A stretch of DNA of 64,000 bases from DASSFG01 sp035550375 (GTDB lineage Bacteria; Planctomycetota; Planctomycetia; Pirellulales; JAICIG01), in assembly GCA_035550375.1 (NCBI GenBank), contig DASZPH010000127.1:1-64000 (forward strand), read 5' to 3'. The position numbers and the translations under genes were made by a program. Shown here in pieces: positions 1 to 8,658 of the stretch (its first letter is position 1; every line of letters begins with the position of its first letter). A model generated the notes under the pieces. That model had not been told where the DNA came from and did no database searches. It worked only from the letters and a program-made list of their open reading frames with translations.

Positions 1-98
1 ACGCACGCACTCTTGGCTCAACCGCGCCCGGCGGTTACTCACTCGCTGGGAAAAGAAAGCCGCGAACTACATAGGCTTCTTGCATCTTCAGTTTGCGA

Positions 99-374
99 TC
101 ATCGCCCTGCGGACCGCAGGGGTAATCGGATAGGCTCTAAGGGGGGCGTCGTGACGTGGAAGCGATGTTCGTTGCGGGGACGCCAGCGCGCGAGGCGTTT
201 GCAAACGCGATGGGCCACGGCGACGAGAGCCATAACGGCCAGCATGACCCCGCCGAAGGTCAAGGTATCGGCGATCGTCGAGGGTCTGAACCACAACCAG
301 CCGATCGTCCATTTCGCCACGACCGCGGCGAAAAAAGGCAAAGCTCGAACGATGATGGAACGGGTGTTTGACAT
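99..374 (-). CDS. small membrane protein, unknown
   Basis: A 91-residue protein read from the ATG at 374. Residues about 8-24 and 31-52 are hydrophobic (for example IVRALPFFAAVVAKWTIGWL), so two membrane segments are likely, followed by a basic Arg-rich tail. The reading frame is open further upstream to 458, but that part has no protein-like character, so the inner ATG is preferred. No family recognised. It stands alone, divergent from the genes to its right. Moderately sure that it is real. Confidence 0.4.
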   Translation of the reverse strand: MSNTRSIIVRALPFFAAVVAKWTIGWLWFRPSTIADTLTFGGVMLAVMALVAVAHRVCKRLARWRPRNEHRFHVTTPPLEPIRLPLRSAGR

Positions 375-865
375 ATCTGGTCCACGCGCGAGCAAAGAGG
401 TTTCGGAGCCCACTCCGCATCGTCGCACGGATATTGCACGGATCATGCCGCGATCCACGAATCGGTCTGGCGACCGGTTTCCGACTCACCGGGAGTAGCC
501 TATTAGCCACCAGTTCGGTTCCAGGTTTGAGCAAATGGGTCAATGCACGCTCGACGATTTTCGCAGCGTAATGCCCAAGCTGATCATGCTCGGTCCGCTC
601 CACAAGGTCATACCTTTCATCCCGGGCATGAGTGCCTTGAAGGACCAGGCCGCCCCTTGCCCCAGATTAGCACCTGGTGATGGACCTTCCGTTCAGCAGA
701 ACGCAATGCGTTGGAGGCGTGACTGAGCGAACCCGGCGCTTAAAAATCGGCAGATTCGCTGCCTTTTTCTTTGACAACCCCCGCTCCACTGAGCTAGGGT
801 TTCGCATCCAATGGGCCGGGCCAAGGCGGCTTCGGCTCTAAGACCCGGACTAAGGGAGTCTGCAC
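375..865. other. gene-poor stretch with one candidate promoter
   Basis: No convincing coding region was seen on either strand; open frames here are short and lack protein-like composition. The only feature seen is a promoter-like pair near its right end. Confidence 0.4.
771..800 (+). promoter_or_regulatory. candidate sigma70-type promoter
   Basis: A perfect TTGACA at 771-776 is followed after 18 bases by TAGGGT at 795-800, which keeps the most important -10 positions (T1, A2, T6). It lies about 65 bases before the start of the 31-residue mini-gene at 866 and in the right direction. Seen by eye only; planctomycete promoter rules are poorly defined. Confidence 0.35.
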
Positions 866-961
866 GTGTTCTCCGTCGGCCTCATTTACGGAACCATCGT
901 GGGCGCGGGCCTCGTCGTGATTGTAGCGGTGGGAATGATCACGGTAGGACGCAAGAGCTAG
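866..961 (+). CDS. 31-residue single-span membrane mini-protein
   Basis: GTG at 866 opens a 31-codon frame ending in TAG. The product begins VFSVGLIYGTIVGAGLVVIV, then AVGMITVGRKS: one uninterrupted hydrophobic helix with a GxxxG-like glycine pattern and a basic RKS tail, as expected for a small inner-membrane protein. A Shine-Dalgarno-like GGGAG sits at 854-858, 7 bases before the GTG, and a promoter-like pair lies further upstream. No homologue recognised. Short length keeps confidence moderate. Confidence 0.45.
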   Translation: MFSVGLIYGTIVGAGLVVIVAVGMITVGRKS

Positions 962-1151
962 GCAGGCGTCGGGCCCACACTCTGCACGCACGCTTGCGGA
1001 AATCTCCGATCTGGCGATCCTCCCTTCGTGTCTCCGCACCTGCAACCTAGAATTGCGGCGTGGCTGTCGCTCCGTTGAGCAACGAGCATTGCCAGGCGTA
1101 CTGGCAGTAACCCCTTTTCCGCCCTAGGGAGAAACCCAATACAAGTCCGCG

Positions 1152-1640
1152 TTGATTGCCGTTGCCGCCCTCACGGTCCGCCAGACCGTCGTCGCCCAAG
1201 ATCTGTCAAACCGCGCCGATCGGAAGATTACCGGCGAATACTTCCGGCCCCACACCGCGTCGAGCTACCAGCGCAGCGCCATCACCCACTCCGAAGCGCT
1301 TAACTACTACGGTCAGCGTTACAGCCAGCTTCCCTCAGAGACCGTGAAGGAACACACCGGAGAGATCAAGCGCACCCTCGACGCCGCGAAGAAGGAATAC
1401 ACCAAGCTCGGCAAAGAGGCGAAAGGGAACAAGGCCGTCGAGCAACATCTGGCGAAGATCAACGAGCCCCACACCAAGGCGAGCGAGATCGCCGAGAAAC
1501 TCGAAACGGCCCAGACCGGCTCGGAGTGCGCCGAGCACTGCGCGGCCCTCGAGAAGGAGCTGAAGGCCGCCGAAGCAGCGAACGAGAAGCTGGAGAAGAC
1601 GCTCGGCATCGGCGCGAAGGAAGAAGCCACCAAGAAGTGA
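1152..1640 (+). CDS. exported coiled-coil protein, unknown
   Basis: 162 residues. The N-terminus is a signal peptide (hydrophobic IAVAALTV, likely cleavage near VVA-Q). The mature part is charged and helical, with long Lys/Glu/Ala stretches at residues about 60-160 typical of a coiled coil, and two cysteines (about 125 and 129). Start is uncertain: TTG 1152 is the only usual start codon in frame. The frame runs back to a stop at 1125 and adds KSA before the signal peptide, and a GGGAG sits at 1127-1131, too far for TTG but ideal for a lost start near 1138. It was probably translated from an unusual or mutated codon. No family recognised. Confidence 0.65.
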   Translation: MIAVAALTVRQTVVAQDLSNRADRKITGEYFRPHTASSYQRSAITHSEALNYYGQRYSQLPSETVKEHTGEIKRTLDAAKKEYTKLGKEAKGNKAVEQHLAKINEPHTKASEIAEKLETAQTGSECAEHCAALEKELKAAEAANEKLEKTLGIGAKEEATKK

Positions 1641-1858
1641 CCTCGGACTTGAGCACGAGCGCGCCGAAGTAGAGGCGGAATGCTCCGGCGTTTTTTATGC
1701 GCTGAGGGCAGCCCCCGCCTCTCGGCGCTCTCGTCAGTTGATTGACGCTCTATAGAAGCGTTGCTAGACTTGCGCGCCTTATTTCGCTTAGCGTGCCGCG
1801 CCCAAGCTGTCGCCGGAGGCGCCCGGCTTTTCGGGAAAGATTCTAGGGAAAGGTTACC

Positions 1859-4744
1859 ATGGCCAAAGCTTTGAAGAACAAGTCGAAGTCGAAAGACAAG
1901 CCTGGAAAAGGACTTAAGTCCAAGGCAACAAAAGCTGCGGCCAAGGCCAACAAGCTCCTCAAAGAGGCAAAGAAGGCGTCGAAGAACGGCGAGAAGCCTC
2001 GTTCCAAAGGCCGCGAGAAGTACGTCTACTCGTTCGGGCCCAACGGCACCGACGGCGACGCCAGCATGCGGAACTTGCTGGGGGGCAAGGGTGCCAACCT
2101 GGCGGAGATGACCAAAATCGGCCTGCCCGTGCCGGCCGGCTTCACGATCGGCACCAACGTCTGCACGTACTACTACGATCACAAGCGGAGTTATCCGCCC
2201 GAGCTGACAAAGCTCGTCGATCAGGCGATGAGCAAGATCGAGAAGGAGATGGGCGCCAAGTTCGGCTCGACGACCAACCCGCTGCTTGTCTCCTGCCGCT
2301 CCGGCGCGCGTGAGTCGATGCCCGGTATGATGGACACCGTGCTCAACATCGGCCTCAACGACGAGACGGTCGAGGGCCTGATCAAGCAATCGGGCGATCC
2401 CCGCTTCGCCTGGGACAGCTACCGCCGCTTTGTGCAGATGTACGGCGACGTGGTGCTCGACATGAAGCCCAAGACCAAGGAAGACCACGATCCGTTTGAA
2501 GAACTGCTGCACGCCAAGAAGCAGCAGGCCGGCGTGAAGCACGACCATGAGTTGAGCGCCGAGCAGCTCAAGGAGCTGGTGAGTGAATTCAAGCGGGCCA
2601 TCAAGGAAGGGACCAAGAAGGACTTTCCCACCGACCCGATGGACCAGGTGTGGGGCGCGATCGGCGCCGTCTTCGGAAGCTGGATGAACGACCGGGCCGT
2701 CGTCTATCGCCGCACTTACGGCATTCCGCACGACTGGGGGACAGCCGTCAACGTGCAGGCGATGGTCTTCGGCAACCTGGGTGACGATTGTGCGACGGGC
2801 GTGGCGCTGACGCGCAACGTAGCCGTCGGCACGCCTGGAATCAACGGTGATTACCTGATCAACGCACAGGGCGAGGACGTGGTGGCCGGCATCCGCACGC
2901 CGAAGCGCATCGAAGAGACGCTCGAACAGGACATGCCGGCCTCCTTCAAGCAGCTTAAGGACATCGGTCGCAAGCTGGAAAAGCACTACAAGGAGGTACA
3001 AGACCTCGAGTTCACCGTGCAAAAGGGGCGCGTGTGGATGCTACAGACCCGCAATGCCAAGCGCACCGGTTTTGCCGCCGTGCGGATCGCAGTCGACCTG
3101 GTGAACGAAGGACTGATCTCCAAGGATGAGGCACTGCGAGCCAAACGCATTCCGGCCGACGACCTGAACCAGCTTTTGCAGCCCGTCTACGATCAGCAGT
3201 CGAAGAAGAAGGCCAACTCCGAGGGGCGTTTGTTGGCAAAGGGAATCAACGCCGGTCCGGGCGCGGCCTCGGGCAAGATTTGCTTCCATGCCTCCGACGC
3301 CGAAGAGTTGTGGCAGAAGGACAATAAAGTCGAGCTCATCCTGGTGCGGCGCGAGACGAGCCCCGAGGACCTGCGCGGCATGAAGATCGCCAAGGGAATT
3401 CTCACGGCCTTCGGCGGCGCCAGCTCGCACGCGGCGCTGGTGAGCCGGCAGATGGGCAAGGCGTGCATCGTGGGCTGCGGCGACCTACAGATCGACTATC
3501 GCCAGAAGACAGTCACCGTCGACGATAAGGTGCTTCACGAAGGCGACGTCATTTCCATCGACGGCTTCACGGGGGAAGTGTTCGAGGGCGAGGTCGAGGC
3601 GCGGCCGAGCGAGGTCATCCAGGTCCTGCTGCATAAGACCCTGAAGCCCGACGAATCGGAAACCTACAGCCGCTATGCCCAGCTCATGACGTGGGTCGAT
3701 CAGGCCCGCCGGCTGAAGGTTCGCACGAACGCCGACGAGCCAAAGCAGGCCACGGAGGCGATCGCCTTCGGCGCCGAAGGGATCGGTCTCTGCCGCACCG
3801 AGCACATGTTCTTCGGTCACATCGACGAGTTCCGTGAGATGATTCTGGCCGACACGGTCGAGGATCGCGAGAAGGCGCTCGCCAAGCTGCTTCCCTTTCA
3901 GCGCGAAGATTTCGACGGCTTGTTCCGGGCCATGCACGGCAAGCCGGTGACGATTCGCCTGCTCGATCCGCCGTTGCACGAGTTCCTGCCCCATCAGCAC
4001 GACGAGCAAGTGGCCCTGTCGCACAAAATCGGCATTCCGGCGGAAACGATCGCCCGCCGCGTCCATGAGCTCCACGAGTTCAATCCCATGCTGGGGCACC
4101 GCGGCTGCCGCCTGGGGATCGTTTATCCCGAAGTCACGCGGATGCAGGCGCGGGCCATCTTCGAGGCGGCTTGCGACGTGCAGCGCAACGGCATCGACGT
4201 GTTGCCGGAAGTGATGATCCCCCTGGTTGGTTTCCTCACCGAGTTCAAGGACCAGGAGAAGATCATCCGCGACACGGCCGAGAAAGTGTTTGCCGAGAGA
4301 GGCGTGGAGGTTGAGTACCTGGTCGGCACGATGGTCGAAGTGCCACGGGCCGCCGTCCGGGCCGACGAAATCGCCAAGGGGGCCGAGTTCTTCAGCTTCG
4401 GCACGAACGACCTGACGCAGACGACCCTCGGGATGAGCCGCGACGACTACGCCGGCTACATCAACTACTACCGCGAGCACGACATCGTGCCAAACGATCC
4501 TTTCCAAACGATCGACCGCGACGGAGTAGGCGCGCTGATGCAGACGGCCGTCGAGGGAGGCCGGGGAACTAGGCCGAAGTTGAAGGTCGGCATTTGCGGC
4601 GAACACGGCGGAGACCCGGCCAGCGTGATGTTCTGTCACGAGATCGGGCTCGACTACGTGAGCTGTTCCCCCTTCCGCGTGCCCATCGCCCGTCTGGCGG
4701 CGGCCCAGTCGGCCGTGGCGGAGAAATTGGCCAAGAAAAAGTAG
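1859..4744 (+). CDS. ppdK: pyruvate, phosphate dikinase
   Basis: 961 residues. Interconverts pyruvate, ATP and phosphate with phosphoenolpyruvate, AMP and diphosphate in the cytoplasm. Domain order matches the family: N-terminal ATP-grasp from about residue 60 (LLGGKGANLAEM, RSGARESMPGMMDTVLNIG), central swivelling phosphohistidine domain (GGASSHAALVSRQMGKACIV, with the catalytic His), and C-terminal TIM barrel (RTEHMFF, HRGCRLGI, FFSFGTNDLTQTTLGMSRDD, ICGEHGGDP with the catalytic Cys). About 60 residues longer than usual PPDK because of a Lys/Ala-rich N-terminal tail (residues 1-50) resembling histone H1-type tails. ATG 1859 follows GGGAAAGGTTACC. Single gene, not obviously in an operon. Confidence 0.97.
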   Translation: MAKALKNKSKSKDKPGKGLKSKATKAAAKANKLLKEAKKASKNGEKPRSKGREKYVYSFGPNGTDGDASMRNLLGGKGANLAEMTKIGLPVPAGFTIGTNVCTYYYDHKRSYPPELTKLVDQAMSKIEKEMGAKFGSTTNPLLVSCRSGARESMPGMMDTVLNIGLNDETVEGLIKQSGDPRFAWDSYRRFVQMYGDVVLDMKPKTKEDHDPFEELLHAKKQQAGVKHDHELSAEQLKELVSEFKRAIKEGTKKDFPTDPMDQVWGAIGAVFGSWMNDRAVVYRRTYGIPHDWGTAVNVQAMVFGNLGDDCATGVALTRNVAVGTPGINGDYLINAQGEDVVAGIRTPKRIEETLEQDMPASFKQLKDIGRKLEKHYKEVQDLEFTVQKGRVWMLQTRNAKRTGFAAVRIAVDLVNEGLISKDEALRAKRIPADDLNQLLQPVYDQQSKKKANSEGRLLAKGINAGPGAASGKICFHASDAEELWQKDNKVELILVRRETSPEDLRGMKIAKGILTAFGGASSHAALVSRQMGKACIVGCGDLQIDYRQKTVTVDDKVLHEGDVISIDGFTGEVFEGEVEARPSEVIQVLLHKTLKPDESETYSRYAQLMTWVDQARRLKVRTNADEPKQATEAIAFGAEGIGLCRTEHMFFGHIDEFREMILADTVEDREKALAKLLPFQREDFDGLFRAMHGKPVTIRLLDPPLHEFLPHQHDEQVALSHKIGIPAETIARRVHELHEFNPMLGHRGCRLGIVYPEVTRMQARAIFEAACDVQRNGIDVLPEVMIPLVGFLTEFKDQEKIIRDTAEKVFAERGVEVEYLVGTMVEVPRAAVRADEIAKGAEFFSFGTNDLTQTTLGMSRDDYAGYINYYREHDIVPNDPFQTIDRDGVGALMQTAVEGGRGTRPKLKVGICGEHGGDPASVMFCHEIGLDYVSCSPFRVPIARLAAAQSAVAEKLAKKK

Positions 4745-4752
4745 GGAGGGAG

Positions 4753-4772
4753 ACGCTCGCCTTAGCGAGCGT
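4753..4772. repeat. perfect 8-bp hairpin after ppdK
   Basis: ACGCTCGC, loop CTTA, GCGAGCGT. It starts 9 bases after the ppdK stop. There is no T-run, so it is either a weak terminator/processing hairpin or a member of a dispersed palindromic repeat family. Confidence 0.4.
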
Positions 4773-5013
4773 GTCCCACCGAGTTTCTCCGCGCTGCAGG
4801 CCGGAGGGTTTTTGCGCGCATGCACCGGGACTTTCGGCGCGCGTATAAGTACACTATAACTCACCTTGCCTGATACAACGGCGTTCGTTGAGGCGGAGGA
4901 ACGTTGGAGGATAGCCCCCTACGCCATCCGGCCGCGACACAACGGCCTGGTAGGGCCTCGCTCCTCGTATCTAAAGCGAACTGGCGCCGTCCTCGCTGAC
5001 CCGGGTCGTTCCG

Positions 5014-6021
5014 ATGCGGCTGACTCCCATCCTACAAATCGCGGTCCTGACGACTGCGTTTTTCGGCGGCGCGACCGGGGGTGCCTCCGAGCGGCAGGGT
5101 GAAGTCCATTTCCAGCCGGCCGCGGACGAGGCCAAGGTGCCGGAGTTGTTCCGCCTGGAGGAGGCGACCTTTTCCTTCCGACAGCAACCGGTCAAGACGA
5201 CGGCCACCGGCTACGAGGTCTGGGAAGTGACCTTTCCCTCGCCGGTGGAGACGGCGCACGCCGCGAACAACACCGTGCACTGCGAATATTTTCGCCCTCT
5301 GCGGCCGGGCCCGCACCCGGCCGTGATCGTGCTGCACATCCTGGGGGGCGATTTCGATCTGGCGAGGCTCTTCGCCCGGCAGATGGCGCAAGGGGGCGTG
5401 GCGGCGCTGTTCGTCAAGCTTCCCTACTACGGCCCGCGCCGCCCGCAAGGCGTCAGAGTGCGGATGGTCTCGGAAAACCCGCGCGAAACGGTGGCCGGCA
5501 TGCGACAAGCTATCCTCGATGTGCGCCGGGGCGTAAGCTGGCTGAACGCTCAGGAGGAAGTCGACGGACAGCGGTTGGGCGTGTTCGGCATCAGCCTGGG
5601 CGGCATCACCGGCGCGCTGGCGCTGGCGGCCGAGCCCCGCCTTTCCTCGGGCTGCCTTATGCTTGCCGGCGGCGATCTTGCCAAGGTGGCCTGGGACAAC
5701 CCGGAGTTGAAGAAGCTGATCGATCGTTGGGTCGACCAAGGCGGCAGCAAGCAGGAGTTCTTCGACCTGTGGAAGAGCATCGACCCCGTGACGTACGCGG
5801 AGCTTGCCCGAAACAAGAGGATCTTGATGCTCAACGCGCGGAACGACGAGATCATCCCGCCGGCCTGCACTGAATCGCTCTGGCACGCGCTGGGCGAGCC
5901 GGAGATCGTCTGGTACGACGCCGGCCACATCAGCTCGGTGCGGTTTTTGTTTGACGGATTGGGGCGGGTGAGCCGTTTTTTCCAGACCGCGAAAGCGGCT
6001 GAACACGCGGATGACAATTGA
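5014..6021 (+). CDS. exported alpha/beta hydrolase (dienelactone hydrolase-like)
   Basis: 335 residues with a signal peptide (residues 1-25, ending near GGASE). The alpha/beta hydrolase core is clear: HILGGDFDLARLFARQMA oxyanion-type segment, nucleophile elbow GISLGG (Ser at about 191), acid loop NARNDEIIPP (Asp) and DAGH (catalytic His) near the C-terminus. This Ser-Asp-His set fits an esterase/hydrolase acting outside the cytoplasm; the substrate cannot be read from sequence. The next gene (FG-GAP) follows after about 50 bases in the same direction. Confidence 0.8.
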   Translation: MRLTPILQIAVLTTAFFGGATGGASERQGEVHFQPAADEAKVPELFRLEEATFSFRQQPVKTTATGYEVWEVTFPSPVETAHAANNTVHCEYFRPLRPGPHPAVIVLHILGGDFDLARLFARQMAQGGVAALFVKLPYYGPRRPQGVRVRMVSENPRETVAGMRQAILDVRRGVSWLNAQEEVDGQRLGVFGISLGGITGALALAAEPRLSSGCLMLAGGDLAKVAWDNPELKKLIDRWVDQGGSKQEFFDLWKSIDPVTYAELARNKRILMLNARNDEIIPPACTESLWHALGEPEIVWYDAGHISSVRFLFDGLGRVSRFFQTAKAAEHADDN

Positions 6022-6073
6022 TCGCGGAATGCCTCTGATGACAGCGGAATGCCTCTGACTTCGAGAACGACTA

Positions 6074-7285
6074 ATGAAAACTTGCCTTGTCTCCCTTGCT
6101 ATGTTCCTGGTTGCGTCGCCCGCCCTGGCTAAAGACGGCCTCCCTTCCTTCACCCGCCAGCAATTGACCGGCACGTATTTCTCTGAAGGGGCCAACGCGG
6201 GCGACATCAACCACGACGGAAAGCCGGACGTGGTCTATGGACCCTACTGGTTCGAAGGGCCGACGTTCAAAACGTCGCATGAACTTTACCCGCCCAAACC
6301 CCAGCCGGTCGAAGCCTACGCCGACAACTTCTTTAACTGGGTTTACGATTTCAACGGCGACGGATGGAATGACGTGCTCGTGGTCGGTTTTCCCGGTACC
6401 ACAGCCTACGTTTACGAAAACCCGCAGGCCGACGGTTTGGGCAGCCACTGGAAGAAGCACGCCATCTTCGACTCAGTTGCCAACGAGTCGCCGCAATTCC
6501 TCAACCTGGTGGGCGACGAACGGCCCGAGCTGGTTTGCACGTTCGACGGCTTTTTTGGTTACGCGTCGATCGACTGGGAGCATCCCTTCGAGAAGTGGCA
6601 CTTTCACGCGGTGTCCGACAAGAGCGCTCCCGATCGGTTCGGCCACGGCCTGGGCGCCGGGGACGTCAACGGCGACGGTCGGCAGGACATCATCATGGCG
6701 GGCGGGTGGTTCGAGCAGCCAGCGACCATGCCCGACAGTTCCCGCTGGAAGTTCCACGCCACGGCGTTTACCAACGCCTACGGCGGCGCCGAAATGTACG
6801 CCTACGACGTCGACGGTGACGGCGACAACGACGTCATCACCAGCCTGGCGGCGCACGACTTCGGGCTCGCCTGGTACGAACAGCTTCCCGGTCCCGAAGG
6901 TCCCCAGTTCAAGCAGCACCTGATCATGGGGAGCCGCCCCGAAGAGAATCGGCACGGACTGGTGTTCAGCGAGCTCCACTCCGTGGCGTTGGCCGACATC
7001 GACGGCGACGGTCTGAAAGACATCGTCACCGGAAAGACGTATTACTCGCACCATAAGCAAAGCCCAATGTGGGACGCTGGCGCCGTGGTCTACTGGTTCC
7101 GGCTCGTGCGGCGCGACGGCGAGGTTGACTGGGTGCCCCAGCAGGCCGACGACGATTCGGGCATCGGCCGGCAGATCAGCATCGTGGACGTCAACTCGGA
7201 CGGTCTGCCCGACATGGTGCTGGGAGGGATGAAAGGGTGCCATGTGCTGCTCCACCACTCGGCCCTCGGCGATCAAGGGAAGTAA
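6074..7285 (+). CDS. exported FG-GAP/VCBS repeat protein
   Basis: 403 residues with a signal peptide (MKTCLVSLAMFLVASPALAK). The mature part is a series of beta-propeller blades each carrying an acidic DxNxDGxxD or DxDGDG loop: INHDGKPDVVYGP, FNGDGWNDVLVVG, VNGDGRQDIIMAG, VDGDGDNDVITSL, IDGDGLKDIVTG and VNSDGLPDMVLGG. These loops usually bind calcium. Such single-propeller proteins are numerous in planctomycetes and mostly uncharacterised; no enzyme domain is visible. It probably sits in one transcript with the upstream hydrolase. Confidence 0.85.
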   Translation: MKTCLVSLAMFLVASPALAKDGLPSFTRQQLTGTYFSEGANAGDINHDGKPDVVYGPYWFEGPTFKTSHELYPPKPQPVEAYADNFFNWVYDFNGDGWNDVLVVGFPGTTAYVYENPQADGLGSHWKKHAIFDSVANESPQFLNLVGDERPELVCTFDGFFGYASIDWEHPFEKWHFHAVSDKSAPDRFGHGLGAGDVNGDGRQDIIMAGGWFEQPATMPDSSRWKFHATAFTNAYGGAEMYAYDVDGDGDNDVITSLAAHDFGLAWYEQLPGPEGPQFKQHLIMGSRPEENRHGLVFSELHSVALADIDGDGLKDIVTGKTYYSHHKQSPMWDAGAVVYWFRLVRRDGEVDWVPQQADDDSGIGRQISIVDVNSDGLPDMVLGGMKGCHVLLHHSALGDQGK

Positions 7286-7364
7286 ATCGTCGACTTGAGT
7301 CCAAGCGGCCGAAGACCGAAATCGGTGAACGGTACGGCCCCTGACATCGCTGACGGATCGGCTT

Positions 7365-8594
7365 ATGACGGCAAACCTCCTTCCGCAGAATCAAATCGCG
7401 CGTGTCTGGTCGGTTTCGGAGCTGACCAGCCAGATCAAGGACCTGCTGGAAACACAGTTCCAGTCGGTTTGGGTCAGCGGCGAGATCTCCAATTTTTCTC
7501 GCCCTCAGTCGGGGCATTGTTACTTCACGCTTAAAGACGAGCGGGCGCAGATCCGCGCCGTGCTGTGGCGCACGGCGGCGACGCGGCTGCGGTTCGAGCT
7601 CGAGGACGGCATCGAGGTGGTCTGCCAGGGGGACCTCGACGTCTATGCTCCTCGCGGCAGCTACCAGCTCGTGGTTCGCCAGATCGAACCGAAGGGGATC
7701 GGGGCACTGGAGCTGGCCCTCAGAAAGCTCAAGGAGCGACTCTCGGCCGAAGGACTCTTCGATCCGGCCCGCAAGCAGCCCCTGCCGAAATTCCCGCGGC
7801 GGGTGGCGTTTGTCACCAGCCCGACCGGGGCGGCCATCCGTGATTTCTTGGAGGTGCTTCGCCGCCGCTTCCAGGGCGTCGACGTCCTGGTCGTTCCGAC
7901 GCGTGTTCAGGGGGATGGTGCTTCGCACGAGATTGCCGAGGCCATCGCGCTGGTCAACCGCTTGAGCAACCCGGTCGATTGCCTGGTTGTCGGCCGTGGC
8001 GGCGGCAGCCTGGAGGACCTGTGGGCTTTCAATGAAGAGCCCGTCGTGCGGGCCATCCACGCCTCACGCATCCCGGTTGTGTCGGCCGTCGGGCATGAAA
8101 TCGACGTCACGCTCGCCGACCTGGCGGCCGACGTCCGGGCGCTGACACCCAGCGAAGCGGCTGAGCTCGTGGTGCCGGCCGCCGACGAGATCGCGGCGGC
8201 GCTGGGCCGCCAGCAGCAGCGTCTGCTCGTGGCCCTGCGCCGTCGGGCCGGAAGTTTGCGAACCCGTCTGGAGTGGTTGGCCGCGCGGCGGGCTTTCCGC
8301 AAGCCGTTCGAGCTGGTCCACGACCTCCAGCGTCGGCTCGATGAGCTTGCATCGCGCGGCGACCGGGCGACGCGGCAGCGGATGTCGTCGGCCCGGCGCC
8401 ATCTCGAAACGACGACGGCGCGTCTCGAGTCGCTCAGTCCGCTGGGCGTTCTCGGGCGCGGCTACAGCCTCACCCAACGGCTCGCTGACGGCCGGTTGAT
8501 TCGCGACGCCGCCGAGCTCTTTCCCGGCGACGTGCTCGCCACGCGTTTTGCGAAAGGCCAGGCCATCAGCCGCGTGGAGCGAGTCGAACCCTAG
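7365..8594 (+). CDS. xseA: exodeoxyribonuclease VII large subunit
   Basis: 409 residues. With the small subunit XseB it degrades single-stranded DNA to oligonucleotides. The N-terminal OB-fold (residues about 10-105, with VWVSGEISNFSRPQSGHCYF) and the catalytic domain (VTSPTGAAIRDFL, VDCLVVGRGGGSLEDLWAFN, PVVSAVGHEIDVTLADLAAD) are both intact, followed by the helical C-terminal part and the conserved LGRGYSL ending. No xseB follows; the next gene is on the other strand, so the small subunit must be elsewhere. Confidence 0.95.
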   Translation: MTANLLPQNQIARVWSVSELTSQIKDLLETQFQSVWVSGEISNFSRPQSGHCYFTLKDERAQIRAVLWRTAATRLRFELEDGIEVVCQGDLDVYAPRGSYQLVVRQIEPKGIGALELALRKLKERLSAEGLFDPARKQPLPKFPRRVAFVTSPTGAAIRDFLEVLRRRFQGVDVLVVPTRVQGDGASHEIAEAIALVNRLSNPVDCLVVGRGGGSLEDLWAFNEEPVVRAIHASRIPVVSAVGHEIDVTLADLAADVRALTPSEAAELVVPAADEIAAALGRQQQRLLVALRRRAGSLRTRLEWLAARRAFRKPFELVHDLQRRLDELASRGDRATRQRMSSARRHLETTTARLESLSPLGVLGRGYSLTQRLADGRLIRDAAELFPGDVLATRFAKGQAISRVERVEP

Positions 8595-8658
8595 CCGGGG
8601 ACGGTCCCAAGCCGTTCTTTGTTCTGGACGGCCTGGGAAGGCCATCCTCCGGACCATC

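Noticed and set aside
1319..3022. 567-residue minus-strand open frame
   Set aside because: It is antisense to ppdK, has no protein-like motifs and arises from the high-GC codon pattern of the true gene.
3485..4864. 459-residue minus-strand open frame
   Set aside because: Antisense shadow of ppdK with His/Arg/Leu-rich composition typical of out-of-frame reads.
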